DNA of 64,000 nucleotides. Source: Nonomuraea sp. NEAU-A123 (GTDB lineage: Bacteria; Actinomycetota; Actinomycetes; Streptosporangiales; Streptosporangiaceae). How positions within the stretch are numbered: the stretch's first letter is position 1; each line of letters starts with the position of its first letter. The position numbers and the translations under genes were made by a program. Below are positions 50,946-59,975 of the stretch, piece by piece. The stretch is from positions 1 through 64,000 of the forward strand of contig NZ_JAHFZZ010000039.1 of the NCBI RefSeq assembly GCF_018603905.1. The letters run 5' to 3'. The notes beneath the pieces are model-generated. The model was given only the letters and a program-made list of their open reading frames with translations, was not told the DNA's origin and ran no database searches.

Positions 50946-51482
50946 CGTGCGGAGCAGCATGAACGCGCTGAGCGACTCGTGCAGCGCGAGCCAGATGCTC
51001 ACCGTGGAGTTGGCCATCAGCACGAACGCCCACAGCAGCGTGATCCTGGCGAAGAACCTGCGGACCCGCTCGTGCTTGAGCACCGCCGACGGCAGGTGGA
51101 TGTAGTCGAGCGTGAGCTTCTGCACGAGCGGCTTGTTGAGCCGCACCGAGGCCAGGAAGGCCATGCTGATGCAGAGCGTGCCCAGCTCCGGCTGGATGAA
51201 GTAGACGACCCAGCTCCCGGTCCAGAAGCCCACGGCGGCACGCGCGGTGATCGCGATCGCGGCCAGGATCATCGTGGCGGGCACCCGGATGCCCCTGATC
51301 AGCCGCCAGGCGACCCCGAGGTAGACCCAGGACACGGCCGCGGCCAGTGCCCCGTTGAGCCCCAGTACGGCCAGGGCGGCGTAGAAGACGGCGAGCGGTG
51401 CGACCACGCCTTCGAGCAGCCGGGGAACCGCCTGACGCAGCAGAGCTGTCAGACGCGGCAGGGTGACGGGAGGGTGATTCAA
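50853..51482 (-). CDS. VC0807/DUF3159-like membrane protein
   Basis: A 209-residue protein from TTG 51482 with GGAG upstream. It has several hydrophobic helices and the pattern GSWVVYFIQPELGTLCISMAFL, LASVRLNKPLVQKL and RRFFARITLLWAFVLM, resembling the VC0807 group of membrane proteins. Function is unknown. Its 3' end overlaps the convergent gene by 93 bases, which is rare and may be regulatory. Confidence 0.6.
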   Translation of the reverse strand: MNHPPVTLPRLTALLRQAVPRLLEGVVAPLAVFYAALAVLGLNGALAAAVSWVYLGVAWRLIRGIRVPATMILAAIAITARAAVGFWTGSWVVYFIQPELGTLCISMAFLASVRLNKPLVQKLTLDYIHLPSAVLKHERVRRFFARITLLWAFVLMANSTVSIWLALHESLSAFMLLRTSAVAVISGLAIVFSIFAFKRVLRRLQVAHT

Positions 51483-51670
51483 GGCTGCTCCGCAGATTGG
51501 CCGACGATCAGCGAACTACCCGAGCTTCGGGAGACCAGGCTTCCCAGATGGGCCAGTCGAGGTTACGACTTGGTCACTCCAGGTTTGCCGGTGGCTTACC
51601 GTACCCGACGGCGTGGTATGCCACTGCCTCTTTTGACACGTTCCATGGATTAGTGCCTGTCCGAGTAGCT

Positions 51671-51691
51671 GCGACGCGAGTGGCGCGTCGC
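51671..51691 (-). terminator. Hairpin downstream of the LysE-family gene
   Basis: Perfect 8-bp stem GCGACGCG/CGCGTCGC with an AGTGG loop, lying 53 bases beyond the stop of the leftward LysE gene. It is a likely intrinsic terminator without a T-run. The rest of 51483-51743 shows nothing else convincing. Confidence 0.45.
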
Positions 51692-51743
51692 CGCCACCCG
51701 TTACTCCACCAAAGGGTGCTTGCGTGTCACCGTCGAGGTGGTT

Positions 51744-52412
51744 TCAGCTCAGCGACGTGGTGGCCAACTTGGCGCCGAAGCCCAGGAACAGGGCGCCGAC
51801 GCCCGAGGTCAGGCCCGCGCTGAGCTTCCTGCGGGCGCGGAACTGGGCGGCCAGGAAGGTGCCGCCGAAAATGAGCCCGGTGAGGTAGAGCAGGCTGAAG
51901 ATCTGGATGATCGTGCCCAGGATGAGGAACGACAGGACGGGTGTGCCGTACCCGGGGTCCACGAACTGGATGAAGAACGAGACGAAGAAGAGAATCGCCT
52001 TGGGATTGAGCAGGCTGATCGTCAGCGCCTTGCGGAACGGGTTCGGCAGGCGGCCCGGGGCGGCCTCGGTCTTGGCGGCGGCGACGGGCTCGGCGGTGTC
52101 GGGCTGGGAGCGCCAGGCTCGCCAGGCGCCGCGCAGCATCTGGAAGCCGATCCACGCCAGGTAACCGGCGCCCGCGTACTTGACGATGGTGAACAGCAGC
52201 GGGCTGGAGCGCAGCAGCGACGCCGCGCCCGCGGCCGCGAGCGCCATCAGGACCGTGTCGCCGACGAAGACGCCCGCCGCGGCCCGGTAGCCGTGCCGCA
52301 CCCCGTGCTGGGCCGCCGAACTCAGGACGTACAGGGAGTTCGGGCCCGGCAACAGGATGATGAGGAAGGCGCCGATGACGTAGGTCGACAGATCCGTGAT
52401 ACCGAAGAACAT
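51744..52412 (-). CDS. LysE-family amino-acid exporter
   Basis: A 222-residue protein with five to six transmembrane helices. The diagnostic start is LSTYVIGAFLIILLPGPNSLYVLSSAAQHG, with GVFVGDTVLMALAAAGAASLL and NPKAILFFVSFFIQFVDP, typical of the LysE/RhtB family. It exports an amino acid or derivative, and similarity favours neutral amino acids such as leucine. AGGAG precedes the ATG. Confidence 0.88.
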   Translation of the reverse strand: MFFGITDLSTYVIGAFLIILLPGPNSLYVLSSAAQHGVRHGYRAAAGVFVGDTVLMALAAAGAASLLRSSPLLFTIVKYAGAGYLAWIGFQMLRGAWRAWRSQPDTAEPVAAAKTEAAPGRLPNPFRKALTISLLNPKAILFFVSFFIQFVDPGYGTPVLSFLILGTIIQIFSLLYLTGLIFGGTFLAAQFRARRKLSAGLTSGVGALFLGFGAKLATTSLS

Positions 52413-52458
52413 GCGGCTGGCTCCTGAAAGCGTGATGACATGTCACGGTACCGCGTGA

Positions 52459-53664
52459 TTAATCCCTTGGCGCGTACCAAATCCCTCCGTGGGCTTGCCG
52501 GTAGCCCAGAGACAGATAGGTGGCATCCGTCAGGGCCTGGCCGCGTGGGTTGACGCCGAGTCCGATGCCCTGCTTGTTCATCGTGTAGCCGAAGGCCAGC
52601 CGGGCCGCCGGGTCGCAGAAGCCGAGCGAGCCGCCCATGCCCGCGTGTCCGAACGCGGTCGCGGACAGCAGCGCGCCCTCGCTGTCGGCGGGCGGCAGGT
52701 ACCGGTTGTCGGCCGCCTTCATGAAGCCGGTGGAGAATCGGGTCGGCACGGCCAGCACCGCGTCGGTCCCCGCCGAGGCGGTCAGCCCCATGACGGCCAC
52801 CTGCTCCTCGGTCACCAGCTCGCCGCCCCCGAGGGAGAGCGGCCGGTACATGCCGGCCAGGCCCCTGGCGTTCGTCACCGCGCCGACGGCGCCGAACTCC
52901 GCCGCGTGCGCCTCGCGGCTGTCCGACTCGCCGGGCGTCGTCATGTAGCCGCCCTGGTTGGCCAGCAGCAGCGCCGGAATGGAGCCGGGGTCGGTGAACG
53001 CCTTGACGTAGAACGTGGGCGGGTCCGGCGGCGGGTCGGCGGGGATCGTGGGCGCGACCCGGCCTTCATGCTCCTCGGGCAGGCCCAGCCAGAAGTCCAG
53101 CCCGAGCGGCTCGGCCACCTCCTCGCGGAAGAACGTGCCGAGCGAGCGCCCGCTCACCCTGCGGACGACCTCGCCGACCAGGTAGCCGAACGTCAGCGCG
53201 TGATAGCCGTGCCTGGTGCCCGGCTCCCAGAACGGCTGCTCGCCGGCCAGCCGGTCGGCCATCAGCTTCCAGTTGTAGAACGCGCCGTCCGGCAGCGGCT
53301 CGCGCAGCGCCGGCACCCCCGCCTGGTGCGAGAGCAGGTGCCTGACCAGCGTCGGACCCTTGCCGTGCGCGCCGTACTCGGGCCAGTAGCGGGTGACGGG
53401 AGCGTCGAGATCCAGCTCGCCGCGCGCGCTCAGTATGTGCGCGCAGAGCGCCGTGGCGCCCTTCGTACAGGACCAGACGTGGCCGATCGTGTCGTGCAGC
53501 CAGGGGACGCCGGGAGCGGCCTCACCGCCCCAGAGATCGACGACGACCTCGCCGTCGAGAACCACGCACACCGACGCGCCGACCTCGCCGCGCAGCGCGA
53601 GGTTGCGGTCGAACTCCTCCGCGACCAGCGAGAACCGGGGGTCGCACGTCCCTTGTACGGTCAT
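52459..53664 (-). CDS. Class C beta-lactamase-like serine hydrolase
   Basis: A 401-residue soluble protein without an export signal. The catalytic S-x-x-K is SCTK (HVWSCTKGATALC), the Y-x-N position reads YHA (HGYHALTFGYLVG), and the third motif is FGHAGMGGSLGF. This matches the EstB-like esterase group, not true beta-lactamases, and lack of a signal peptide supports a cytosolic esterase. The start codon faces the membrane-peptide/YeiH pair with a 108-bp divergent spacer. Confidence 0.85.
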   Translation of the reverse strand: MTVQGTCDPRFSLVAEEFDRNLALRGEVGASVCVVLDGEVVVDLWGGEAAPGVPWLHDTIGHVWSCTKGATALCAHILSARGELDLDAPVTRYWPEYGAHGKGPTLVRHLLSHQAGVPALREPLPDGAFYNWKLMADRLAGEQPFWEPGTRHGYHALTFGYLVGEVVRRVSGRSLGTFFREEVAEPLGLDFWLGLPEEHEGRVAPTIPADPPPDPPTFYVKAFTDPGSIPALLLANQGGYMTTPGESDSREAHAAEFGAVGAVTNARGLAGMYRPLSLGGGELVTEEQVAVMGLTASAGTDAVLAVPTRFSTGFMKAADNRYLPPADSEGALLSATAFGHAGMGGSLGFCDPAARLAFGYTMNKQGIGLGVNPRGQALTDATYLSLGYRQAHGGIWYAPRD

Positions 53665-53772
53665 TGCCCGAATCCATCATGAAAGGCGGACGGTGTAAAC
53701 CGCTCCCGGGATCGTCGGAAAATTCGACAAGACCGCTTTACCTGGATTCCATGTAGGTTTAGTGTGAAACCC

Positions 53773-53871
53773 ATGCGGTCGATCAACGAAGACTGGGCGG
53801 CGACCATCGTCGGCCTGGCGCTGGTCGTGCTCGTCATCACAGGCGTCATCCCAGCATGGCTGGTGCCGTGA
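53773..53871 (+). CDS. 32-residue membrane peptide coupled to the YeiH-like gene
   Basis: The ORF starts at ATG 53773 and ends TGA 53869-53871, overlapping the next ATG (TGATG). The product is MRSINEDWAATIVG, one hydrophobic helix of about 17 residues (LALVVLVITGVI), and PAWLVP. It is too short for standard gene calling, but the exact junction with the transporter strongly supports translation. A partner subunit or translational control element of the YeiH-like transporter is the simplest role (inference). Confidence 0.65.
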   Translation: MRSINEDWAATIVGLALVVLVITGVIPAWLVP

Positions 53872-54965
53872 TGAGCGCCGAAGCAACCGAAGGCCGGACG
53901 ACCACCGGCCTGGACGTCGCCGGAGGAGTGCTGGCGGTGCTGGTGCTCGGCGCCGCCACCAGATTCCTGGACCAGAGCGTGCCCGCGGCCACCAAAGGCG
54001 GGCCGTTCGAGCAACTGGGCGCGGCCATCGAGTATCCCGTCTACGCCATCGCCCTCGGCCTGATCGGCAACGCCGTGTTGACCGCCACCGGGCTGCGGGA
54101 GCGGCTCTCCGGTGGCTTCAGGACCGAGTTCTTCATCAAGACGGGCCTGGTGCTGCTCGGGGCGTCGATCAATCTCAAGGTGATCGTCACCGCCGCGGGC
54201 CCGGCCATCGCCCAGGCGGTCGTGCTGATCAGCTGCGTCTTCCTGTTCACCTGGTGGCTCGGCGGGCGGCTCGGGCTGGACGACAAGCTGCGGGCGCTCC
54301 TCGCGTCCGCCGTGTCGATCTGCGGCGTCAGCGCGGCCATCGCCGCCGCCGGGGCCGTACAGGCCAAGAAGGAGCAGCTCGCCTACAGCGCGAGCCTGGT
54401 GATCGCGTTCGCGCTGCCGTCCATCTTCGTGCTGCCCTGGCTGGCCGGGGTGCTGGGGCTGAGCCCCGAGGTGGCGGGCGCGTGGATCGGCGGCAACATC
54501 GACACCACGGCGGCCGTGACGGCGGCGGGCGCGATCGTCGGCGAGCAGGCGCTCCAGGTCGCCACCATCGTCAAGGTCACGCAGAACGCGCTCATGGGCG
54601 TCGTCGCCGTGGCGCTGACCGCCTACTTCGCGTTCAAGATCGAGCGTCGCCCCGACGCGCCCCGGCCGCGACTGGCCGATCTGTGGCATCGCTTCCCGAA
54701 GTTCGTGCTCGGCTTCGTGGCCGCCTCGGTGATCGCCACCTGGTATCTGGGGGTGGGCGGCGACAAGGCCGCCATCGGGGTGGTCAACGACCTTCGAGTG
54801 TGCTTCCTGATCCTGGCGTTCGTCAGTATCGGGCTGGAGTTCCGCGTCTCCTCGTTGAGGGAGGCGGGCTGGCGTCCGGTCGGCGTTTTCGCCGCCGCGA
54901 CGGCGGTGAACCTGCTGCTGGCGCTGGGGCTGGCCGCGCTGTTGTTCGGCGGGTTCGCCGTTTGA
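53871..54965 (+). CDS. YeiH-family putative sulfate exporter
   Basis: A 364-residue membrane protein of the Cons_hypoth698/YeiH family, with about nine to ten helices. Typical segments are YPVYAIALGLIGNAV, FFIKTGLVLLGASINLKVI, VSICGVSAAIAAAGAVQAK and GAWIGGNIDTTAAVTAAGAIVG. Start 53871 is set by the overlap with the upstream small peptide, and a longer open frame from 53856 adds five residues. The ligand is uncertain. A strong hairpin ends the operon. Confidence 0.88.
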   Translation: MSAEATEGRTTTGLDVAGGVLAVLVLGAATRFLDQSVPAATKGGPFEQLGAAIEYPVYAIALGLIGNAVLTATGLRERLSGGFRTEFFIKTGLVLLGASINLKVIVTAAGPAIAQAVVLISCVFLFTWWLGGRLGLDDKLRALLASAVSICGVSAAIAAAGAVQAKKEQLAYSASLVIAFALPSIFVLPWLAGVLGLSPEVAGAWIGGNIDTTAAVTAAGAIVGEQALQVATIVKVTQNALMGVVAVALTAYFAFKIERRPDAPRPRLADLWHRFPKFVLGFVAASVIATWYLGVGGDKAAIGVVNDLRVCFLILAFVSIGLEFRVSSLREAGWRPVGVFAAATAVNLLLALGLAALLFGGFAV

Positions 54966-54973
54966 GAGTGGGT

Positions 54974-55009
54974 ACGGCTCGCGCGACTAGGGGTGGTCGC
55001 GCGAGCCGT
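54974..55009 (+). terminator. Terminator of the YeiH operon
   Basis: A 14-bp perfect stem ACGGCTCGCGCGAC/GTCGCGCGAGCCGT with an 8-nt loop, eight bases after the YeiH stop codon. It is GC-rich with no T-run. Confidence 0.75.
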
Positions 55010-55053
55010 CCCGCTTGAGCGTTCACCCGGCGGGACGCGGCAGGATGGGTCTC

Positions 55054-58000
55054 GTGCGGATTTCCATCCTTGGGACGCTGGAAGTGGCGACGGCCGACGC
55101 GGAGCCGGTCGCGGTCGGTGGTTTCCTGGTGCGGGCGCTCCTGGCGGTCCTCGCCCTCGAGGCCGGCCGGACCGTCACCTCGGAGCGGCTCATCGACGCG
55201 CTGTGGCCGGACGAGCCGCCGGCCAACGCCGCCAACGCGCTGCAGACGCTGGTCAGGCGGTTACGCGTGGCGCTCCGGCCGTACGAGATCGTGCGGAGCC
55301 GGCCGGGCGGCTACCTGCTGGCCATCGACCCCGCCCAGGTCGACGCGCTGCGCTTCCGCCACCTGACCCGAGCCACGAGCTCACCTCAGGACGCACGCTC
55401 CGCCCAGGACGCACGCTCTGCCCAGGACGCGCGCTCTCCGCAGGATGCGCGCTCGACCGGCGCGGCGAAGCTCGATGAGGCGCTCGCGCTCTGGCGTGGG
55501 CCGGCGCTCGCCGATCTCGGGGCCGTGCCGTACCTGGCGAATGTGGCGGCGGGGCTCGAGGAGGATCGGCTGGCCGCCGTCGAGGCTCGGGCCGAGGCGC
55601 GGCTGGCGGCCGGGCAGCCCGCCGATCTGGGCGCGGAGGTGACCGCGCACCCTCTCCGGGAGCGGCTGTGCGCGCTGGAGATGCGCGGGCTCGCCGCCGC
55701 CGGGCGCCAGGCCGACGCGCTGGCCCTGTTCGAGCGCACCCGAGGGACGCTCGCCGACGAGCTCGGCGTCGACCCGGGGCCCGAACTGCGCGCCGCGCAC
55801 CTGGCCGTCGTGTCAGGCGACGTTCCCGTACGGCAGGCCGCCCCCAAGCGGCGCGACCTCCCCAAGGGCAACGTCCGGGTCCCGCTCACCACGTTCATCG
55901 GCCGGGAGGACGAGCTGGACCTGCTGACCGCCGTCCTCGGCCACGCCCGGATGGTCACGATCGTCGGCCCGGGTGGCGCGGGCAAGACCAGGCTGGCCGG
56001 CGAGGGGGCCCTGCGCATGGGCGCGCGGTTCGACGGCACGTGGATGGTCGAGCTGGCCCCCGTCACCGACCCGGCCGCCGTTACCGGCGCGGTGCTCGAC
56101 GCCCTCGGCCTGCGCGACGACCGTCCCGGCTACTCACGCAAGGATCCCGTCCCCGGCACCCCTCACCAAGGGCCCGGACCGCTTCAGCAGGTGGTCGAGG
56201 CCCTGGGCGAGCGCCGGGTGCTGATCGTGCTGGACAACTGCGAGCACCTCGTCGACGCCGCCGCGCGCCTGGCCGACGACCTGCTCACCGGCTGCCCCGG
56301 CGTGCACGTGCTGGCCACCGGCCGCGAGCCGCTCGGCGTGCCGGGGGAGCGGCTGGTGCCCATCCCGCCGCTGGAGCCGCCCCCGACGGGGGTGGACGCG
56401 GCGCGGGCGGCCGAATTCCCGTCGGTACGACTGCTGCTCGACCGCGCCACCGCGGCCCGGCCCGCGTTCGCCCTCGACGAGGGGAACGTCGCCGCCGTGG
56501 TGGCCCTGTGCCGCAGGCTGGACGGCATGCCGCTGGCCATCGAGCTGGCCGCGGCCCGGCTGCGCACGATGACGCCGGGGCAGCTCGCCGACCGCATCGA
56601 CGATCGCTTCAGGCTGCTGACGGGCGGCAGCCGTACGGCGTTGCCCCGCCAGCAGACGCTCAGGGCGGTGGTGGAGTGGAGCTGGGACCTGCTCGACGAG
56701 CCCGAACGCGAGCTGGCCCGCAGGTTCGCGGTCTTCGCGGGCGGCGCCACGCTCGAGTCCGTCGAGGCCGTGTGCGGCGGCACCGCCGACGTCCTGGGCG
56801 CGCTGGCCGACAAGTCGCTGGTCCAGGTGTCGCCGGAAGGCCGCTATTCGATGCTGGAGACGATCCGCGCGTACGCCTCCGACCGGCTGGCCGAGGCGGG
56901 GGAGGTGGACACGTACCGGCGGCGTCATGTCGTACACCTGCTCGACCTCGCCGAACGGGCGGTTCCCGAGCTGCGGACCGGCGCGCAGATCGAGTGGATC
57001 GAGCGGCTCTCCGCCGAGCGCGACGGTTACTCGGTGGCGCTGCGGTGGGCGCTCGACGAGCGTGACGTGGAGTTCGCGCTGCGGCTCTGTTCGGCGCTCA
57101 CCTGGTACTGGTGGATGTGCGGCTACCGGCGCGAGAGCGCGGCCTGGGCGCGGCAGGTGCTCGACCTGGTGGGCGACACCCCGCCGGAGGGCCTGGTGCG
57201 GGCGTACACGGCCTGCCTGTTCGCGGACGGGGTGGACCGGTTCGCCGCGATCGTCAGCGATCGGCCGGCGATGGAGGCGCTGTCGGTGCAGATGGACGGG
57301 CTGATCGGGGCGGCGGAACGGGAAGGCCCTGTCCACCCGCTGCTGCTGATCAGCCGGGCCGTCATGGCGGGCGCGGCCGGGCGGGACGAGCACGCCGTCG
57401 CACTGCTCGATCGGTACGCCGCGAGCGACGATCTCTGGCTGGCCAGCTCGGCCAGGATGATCGGCGGCCCTGGCCGGACCGAGGAGGGGCTCGAACAGGC
57501 AGTGGCCGGGTTCAGGAAGCTGGGCGAACGGTGGGGGCTGAGCGAGTCGCTGCTGGGCCTGGCCGCGCTGCGTGCCGCGCGCGGCGCGCCCACAGACGAT
57601 CTGATCGCCGAGACCCAGTCGCTCACCACCAAGTGGGTGAGCTCGGAGGAGGCGATCTCGACGCTGACGCGGATGGCGACGCTCCGCGCGCAGAGCGGCG
57701 ACCTCGACGGCGCCGCCGCCGACCTGGCCCGGGCCCGGCACGGAGTCACGACCGGCCGACCCGCCGACGGAACCTCCGATCGAGCCGCCGGCGGGGCGCC
57801 CGGCGGAATCACCGAGGGAGCCACGGGCCGCACCGCCGGCCGGGCCGCTGACGGAGCCACAGGCCGAACCCTCGGTCGGGCTCCCGACCGGGCCGGTGCC
57901 CTGGTCGGCGCCAACGAGGAGATCTCGGCGTTCACCCTCATCCAGCTCGGCCTGGGGGAGGCGGCGCTGGCCTACCGGCTCGGTGACGTCGAGGAGAGCC

Positions 58001-58419
58001 TGACCGCCTATCGCGGCCTGTTCGAGCTGCTGACCGAGGCCCCGCCGATCCCGCAGCTCGCGGTCGCGGTCCGGACCGGCTACGGCAGGGCGCTGACGGC
58101 GAGCGGTGACCCCGAGGCCGGGCTCGAACAGCACCGTCAGGCGCTCGGCCTGCTCGGGCCCACGCCCGATCTGCCGTACCTGTCGGTGGTGCTGGCCGGC
58201 TGCGCGCTGGCCGAGCTGGCGGGCGGCGCCCCGGAACGCGCGGCGGTCCTGTTCGGCGCGTCGGCGGCGGTCGAGCCGCCCGACAGCTCGGCCGACACCG
58301 TCGCGGGGACTGTGTCGGCCAAGGCCGCGCTGGGCGACTCGCGCTACGACCACCTGCACGGCGAGGGCGCGGCCATGACCAGGCAGGAGGTCTACGAGAT
58401 GATCGGCAGCATCACGTAG
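55054..58419 (+). CDS. AfsR/SARP-type regulator with NB-ARC and TPR domains
   Basis: About 1121 residues. GTG 55054 aligns VRISILGTLEV with the start of the paralogue at 41631-44441. ATG 55045, three codons earlier, is possible. Domains in order: winged helix (about 1-90), BTAD (about 95-250), NB-ARC (Walker A GPGGAGKTR, LIVLDNCEHL, GMPLAIELAAARLRTM), and a TPR-rich C-terminus. Two low-complexity inserts lie in linkers: a hexapeptide (QDARSA)n repeat near residue 112-130, and a Gly/Arg/Ala-rich repeat near 900-950. It lies between the YeiH operon and the convergent hydrolase/exporter operon, which may be its target. Confidence 0.87.
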   Translation: MRISILGTLEVATADAEPVAVGGFLVRALLAVLALEAGRTVTSERLIDALWPDEPPANAANALQTLVRRLRVALRPYEIVRSRPGGYLLAIDPAQVDALRFRHLTRATSSPQDARSAQDARSAQDARSPQDARSTGAAKLDEALALWRGPALADLGAVPYLANVAAGLEEDRLAAVEARAEARLAAGQPADLGAEVTAHPLRERLCALEMRGLAAAGRQADALALFERTRGTLADELGVDPGPELRAAHLAVVSGDVPVRQAAPKRRDLPKGNVRVPLTTFIGREDELDLLTAVLGHARMVTIVGPGGAGKTRLAGEGALRMGARFDGTWMVELAPVTDPAAVTGAVLDALGLRDDRPGYSRKDPVPGTPHQGPGPLQQVVEALGERRVLIVLDNCEHLVDAAARLADDLLTGCPGVHVLATGREPLGVPGERLVPIPPLEPPPTGVDAARAAEFPSVRLLLDRATAARPAFALDEGNVAAVVALCRRLDGMPLAIELAAARLRTMTPGQLADRIDDRFRLLTGGSRTALPRQQTLRAVVEWSWDLLDEPERELARRFAVFAGGATLESVEAVCGGTADVLGALADKSLVQVSPEGRYSMLETIRAYASDRLAEAGEVDTYRRRHVVHLLDLAERAVPELRTGAQIEWIERLSAERDGYSVALRWALDERDVEFALRLCSALTWYWWMCGYRRESAAWARQVLDLVGDTPPEGLVRAYTACLFADGVDRFAAIVSDRPAMEALSVQMDGLIGAAEREGPVHPLLLISRAVMAGAAGRDEHAVALLDRYAASDDLWLASSARMIGGPGRTEEGLEQAVAGFRKLGERWGLSESLLGLAALRAARGAPTDDLIAETQSLTTKWVSSEEAISTLTRMATLRAQSGDLDGAAADLARARHGVTTGRPADGTSDRAAGGAPGGITEGATGRTAGRAADGATGRTLGRAPDRAGALVGANEEISAFTLIQLGLGEAALAYRLGDVEESLTAYRGLFELLTEAPPIPQLAVAVRTGYGRALTASGDPEAGLEQHRQALGLLGPTPDLPYLSVVLAGCALAELAGGAPERAAVLFGASAAVEPPDSSADTVAGTVSAKAALGDSRYDHLHGEGAAMTRQEVYEMIGSIT
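55381..55455 (+). repeat. 18-bp coding repeat (Gln-Asp-Ala-Arg-Ser-x)
   Basis: Four in-frame copies of an 18-bp unit within the BTAD region of the AfsR-type gene. The encoded hexapeptide is QDARS followed by Ala, Pro or Thr. Unit differences are mostly silent, so it is an expansion at the protein level. Confidence 0.75.
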
Positions 58420-59975
58420 GACGGGTCGTGGATCGTGGTCGTGCCCTTCTCGGGGTTCCGGCCGAACCTGGGGAAGTTCGAGCCCGCCACGTCGATCCGG
58501 ATCCGGTGCCCCGGGCGGAAGAGGTTCGAGATCGCGCCCAGCTCCACCTTGACCTCGCGCACCTCGTCCGGCACCAGGTCCGTCACCCGGGTGATGGCGT
58601 CGGTCAGCAGCTCGGCGCGGCCGTCGGGGTGCACGTCGATCAGCTTGGCGGCGACGTCGGTGCCGGTCGCGGTGGACGACACGAGCACGACCAGCTCGGC
58701 GGCCCCGGTCACCTCCAGCGCGCCGTCGATCGGCTCGCTCCGGTAGCGCAGCACGTCGTCGCGGTCGTCCAGCGGGCGCTGGTCGAGCGGCCCGAACGCG
58801 TCGAACATCATCACCGCGCCGCCCACCGTGGGCAACGGGTGGTCGGGGTCGCAGACGAACCCGCCGCCCCCGCCGCCCGCCGGGAGGGTGCCGAGCGTGC
58901 CGTCCGGGCCCAGATGGTAGGCCACGCGCCGGGCGGCGGGCGGCGGCCAGTCCGCCGCGGTGCGCCACTCGTCGGCGCCCATCAGGAAGTACGTCACCCT
59001 GGCCCGGCCGGCCGCCGGCTCGCCGCGCAGCCACTGGCCGAACCAGTCCAGGTGCAGGCCGGTCCAGTCGATCGCGTCCTGGCTCGCCTGCTCCCCGTAG
59101 TCCCGCCCGCCCACGTCGCCGTCCTGCGTGTAGTGCGCCCACGGGCCGACGACGAGCCGGGATCCGCCGCGCAGGTGCTGGTAGTGGCCGATGGAGGCGT
59201 CACGGAAGTAGTCGTACCAGCCGGTGCCCACCAGCGCGGGCACCTCGATCCTGTCGTGGTGGACGACGCCGTCCCGCCACACCTCCGCCGCCGGGTCGGG
59301 GTGGTCCATCCAGCCGGCGTAGAAGGGGGCGAGGTCGGTCAGGAGCGGCTGGTCGCTGAGCGGCAGCCGCTCGGCCAGCCGCTGCATGGTCTCGGCGAAC
59401 CGGTCGGGGAAGCCCAGCGCCGCCATATAGGCGTCCTTGTCGGACTCCCGCGCCGTACCACGGTTGACGCGGCGCTCCAGCTCGTTGACCGCGAGCACGA
59501 ACACGCTGACGGTCAGCACGATGTTGAGGTTGGGCACGCCCGAGCTGTACACCACCTCGTGCAGTCCCGCGGGCGCCACGTGCGGCGCGATGGCCCGCAG
59601 GCCCTCCGGGCGCTCCTGCGCGGCCAGGAGCTGGGTGATGCCCAGGTAGGAGTCGCCGAACATGCCGACGTTCCCGTCCGACCAGGCTCGCGTGGCCGCC
59701 CACCGCACCGCGTCATAGCCGTCGGCGGCCTCCCCGGCGATGAACCGGAACGCGCCGTTCGAGTCACCGGTCCCGCGTACGTCCTGGACGACGACCGCGT
59801 ATCCGGCGGCCACCAGCCGGGGCAGGTCCAGGTGCAGGCCGGGCCCCTGATCCGCCCTGCCGTACGGCGTGCGGGACAGCAGCACCGGAAAGGGACCGGG
59901 CCCGGCGGGCCGCCAGAGCGTGGCGACGAGCGTGACGCCGTCACGGGTGGTCATGGTCTCGGTGGACTTGATCAT
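58392..59975 (-). CDS. CocE/NonD-family X-Pro-type alpha/beta hydrolase
   Basis: 527 residues from the ATG at 59975. The alpha/beta-hydrolase domain has the nucleophile motif G-D-S-Y-L-G, the LPRLVAAGYAVVVQDVRGTGDS segment, and a helical cap. The C-terminal jelly-roll (from about 330) ends with FRPGHRIRIDVAGSNFPRFGRNP, typical of X-Pro dipeptidyl peptidase/cocaine-esterase proteins. It is coupled by a four-base overlap with the exporter permease gene, and its 3' end overlaps the convergent AfsR-type gene by 28 bases. The substrate may be an ester or acylated amine. Confidence 0.85.
   Translation of the reverse strand: MIKSTETMTTRDGVTLVATLWRPAGPGPFPVLLSRTPYGRADQGPGLHLDLPRLVAAGYAVVVQDVRGTGDSNGAFRFIAGEAADGYDAVRWAATRAWSDGNVGMFGDSYLGITQLLAAQERPEGLRAIAPHVAPAGLHEVVYSSGVPNLNIVLTVSVFVLAVNELERRVNRGTARESDKDAYMAALGFPDRFAETMQRLAERLPLSDQPLLTDLAPFYAGWMDHPDPAAEVWRDGVVHHDRIEVPALVGTGWYDYFRDASIGHYQHLRGGSRLVVGPWAHYTQDGDVGGRDYGEQASQDAIDWTGLHLDWFGQWLRGEPAAGRARVTYFLMGADEWRTAADWPPPAARRVAYHLGPDGTLGTLPAGGGGGGFVCDPDHPLPTVGGAVMMFDAFGPLDQRPLDDRDDVLRYRSEPIDGALEVTGAAELVVLVSSTATGTDVAAKLIDVHPDGRAELLTDAITRVTDLVPDEVREVKVELGAISNLFRPGHRIRIDVAGSNFPRFGRNPEKGTTTIHDPSYVMLPIIS

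Noticed and set aside
56134..59142. 1002-codon minus-strand frame
   Set aside because: It is antisense to the AfsR-type gene and shares no recognised domain. It is a high-GC artefact.
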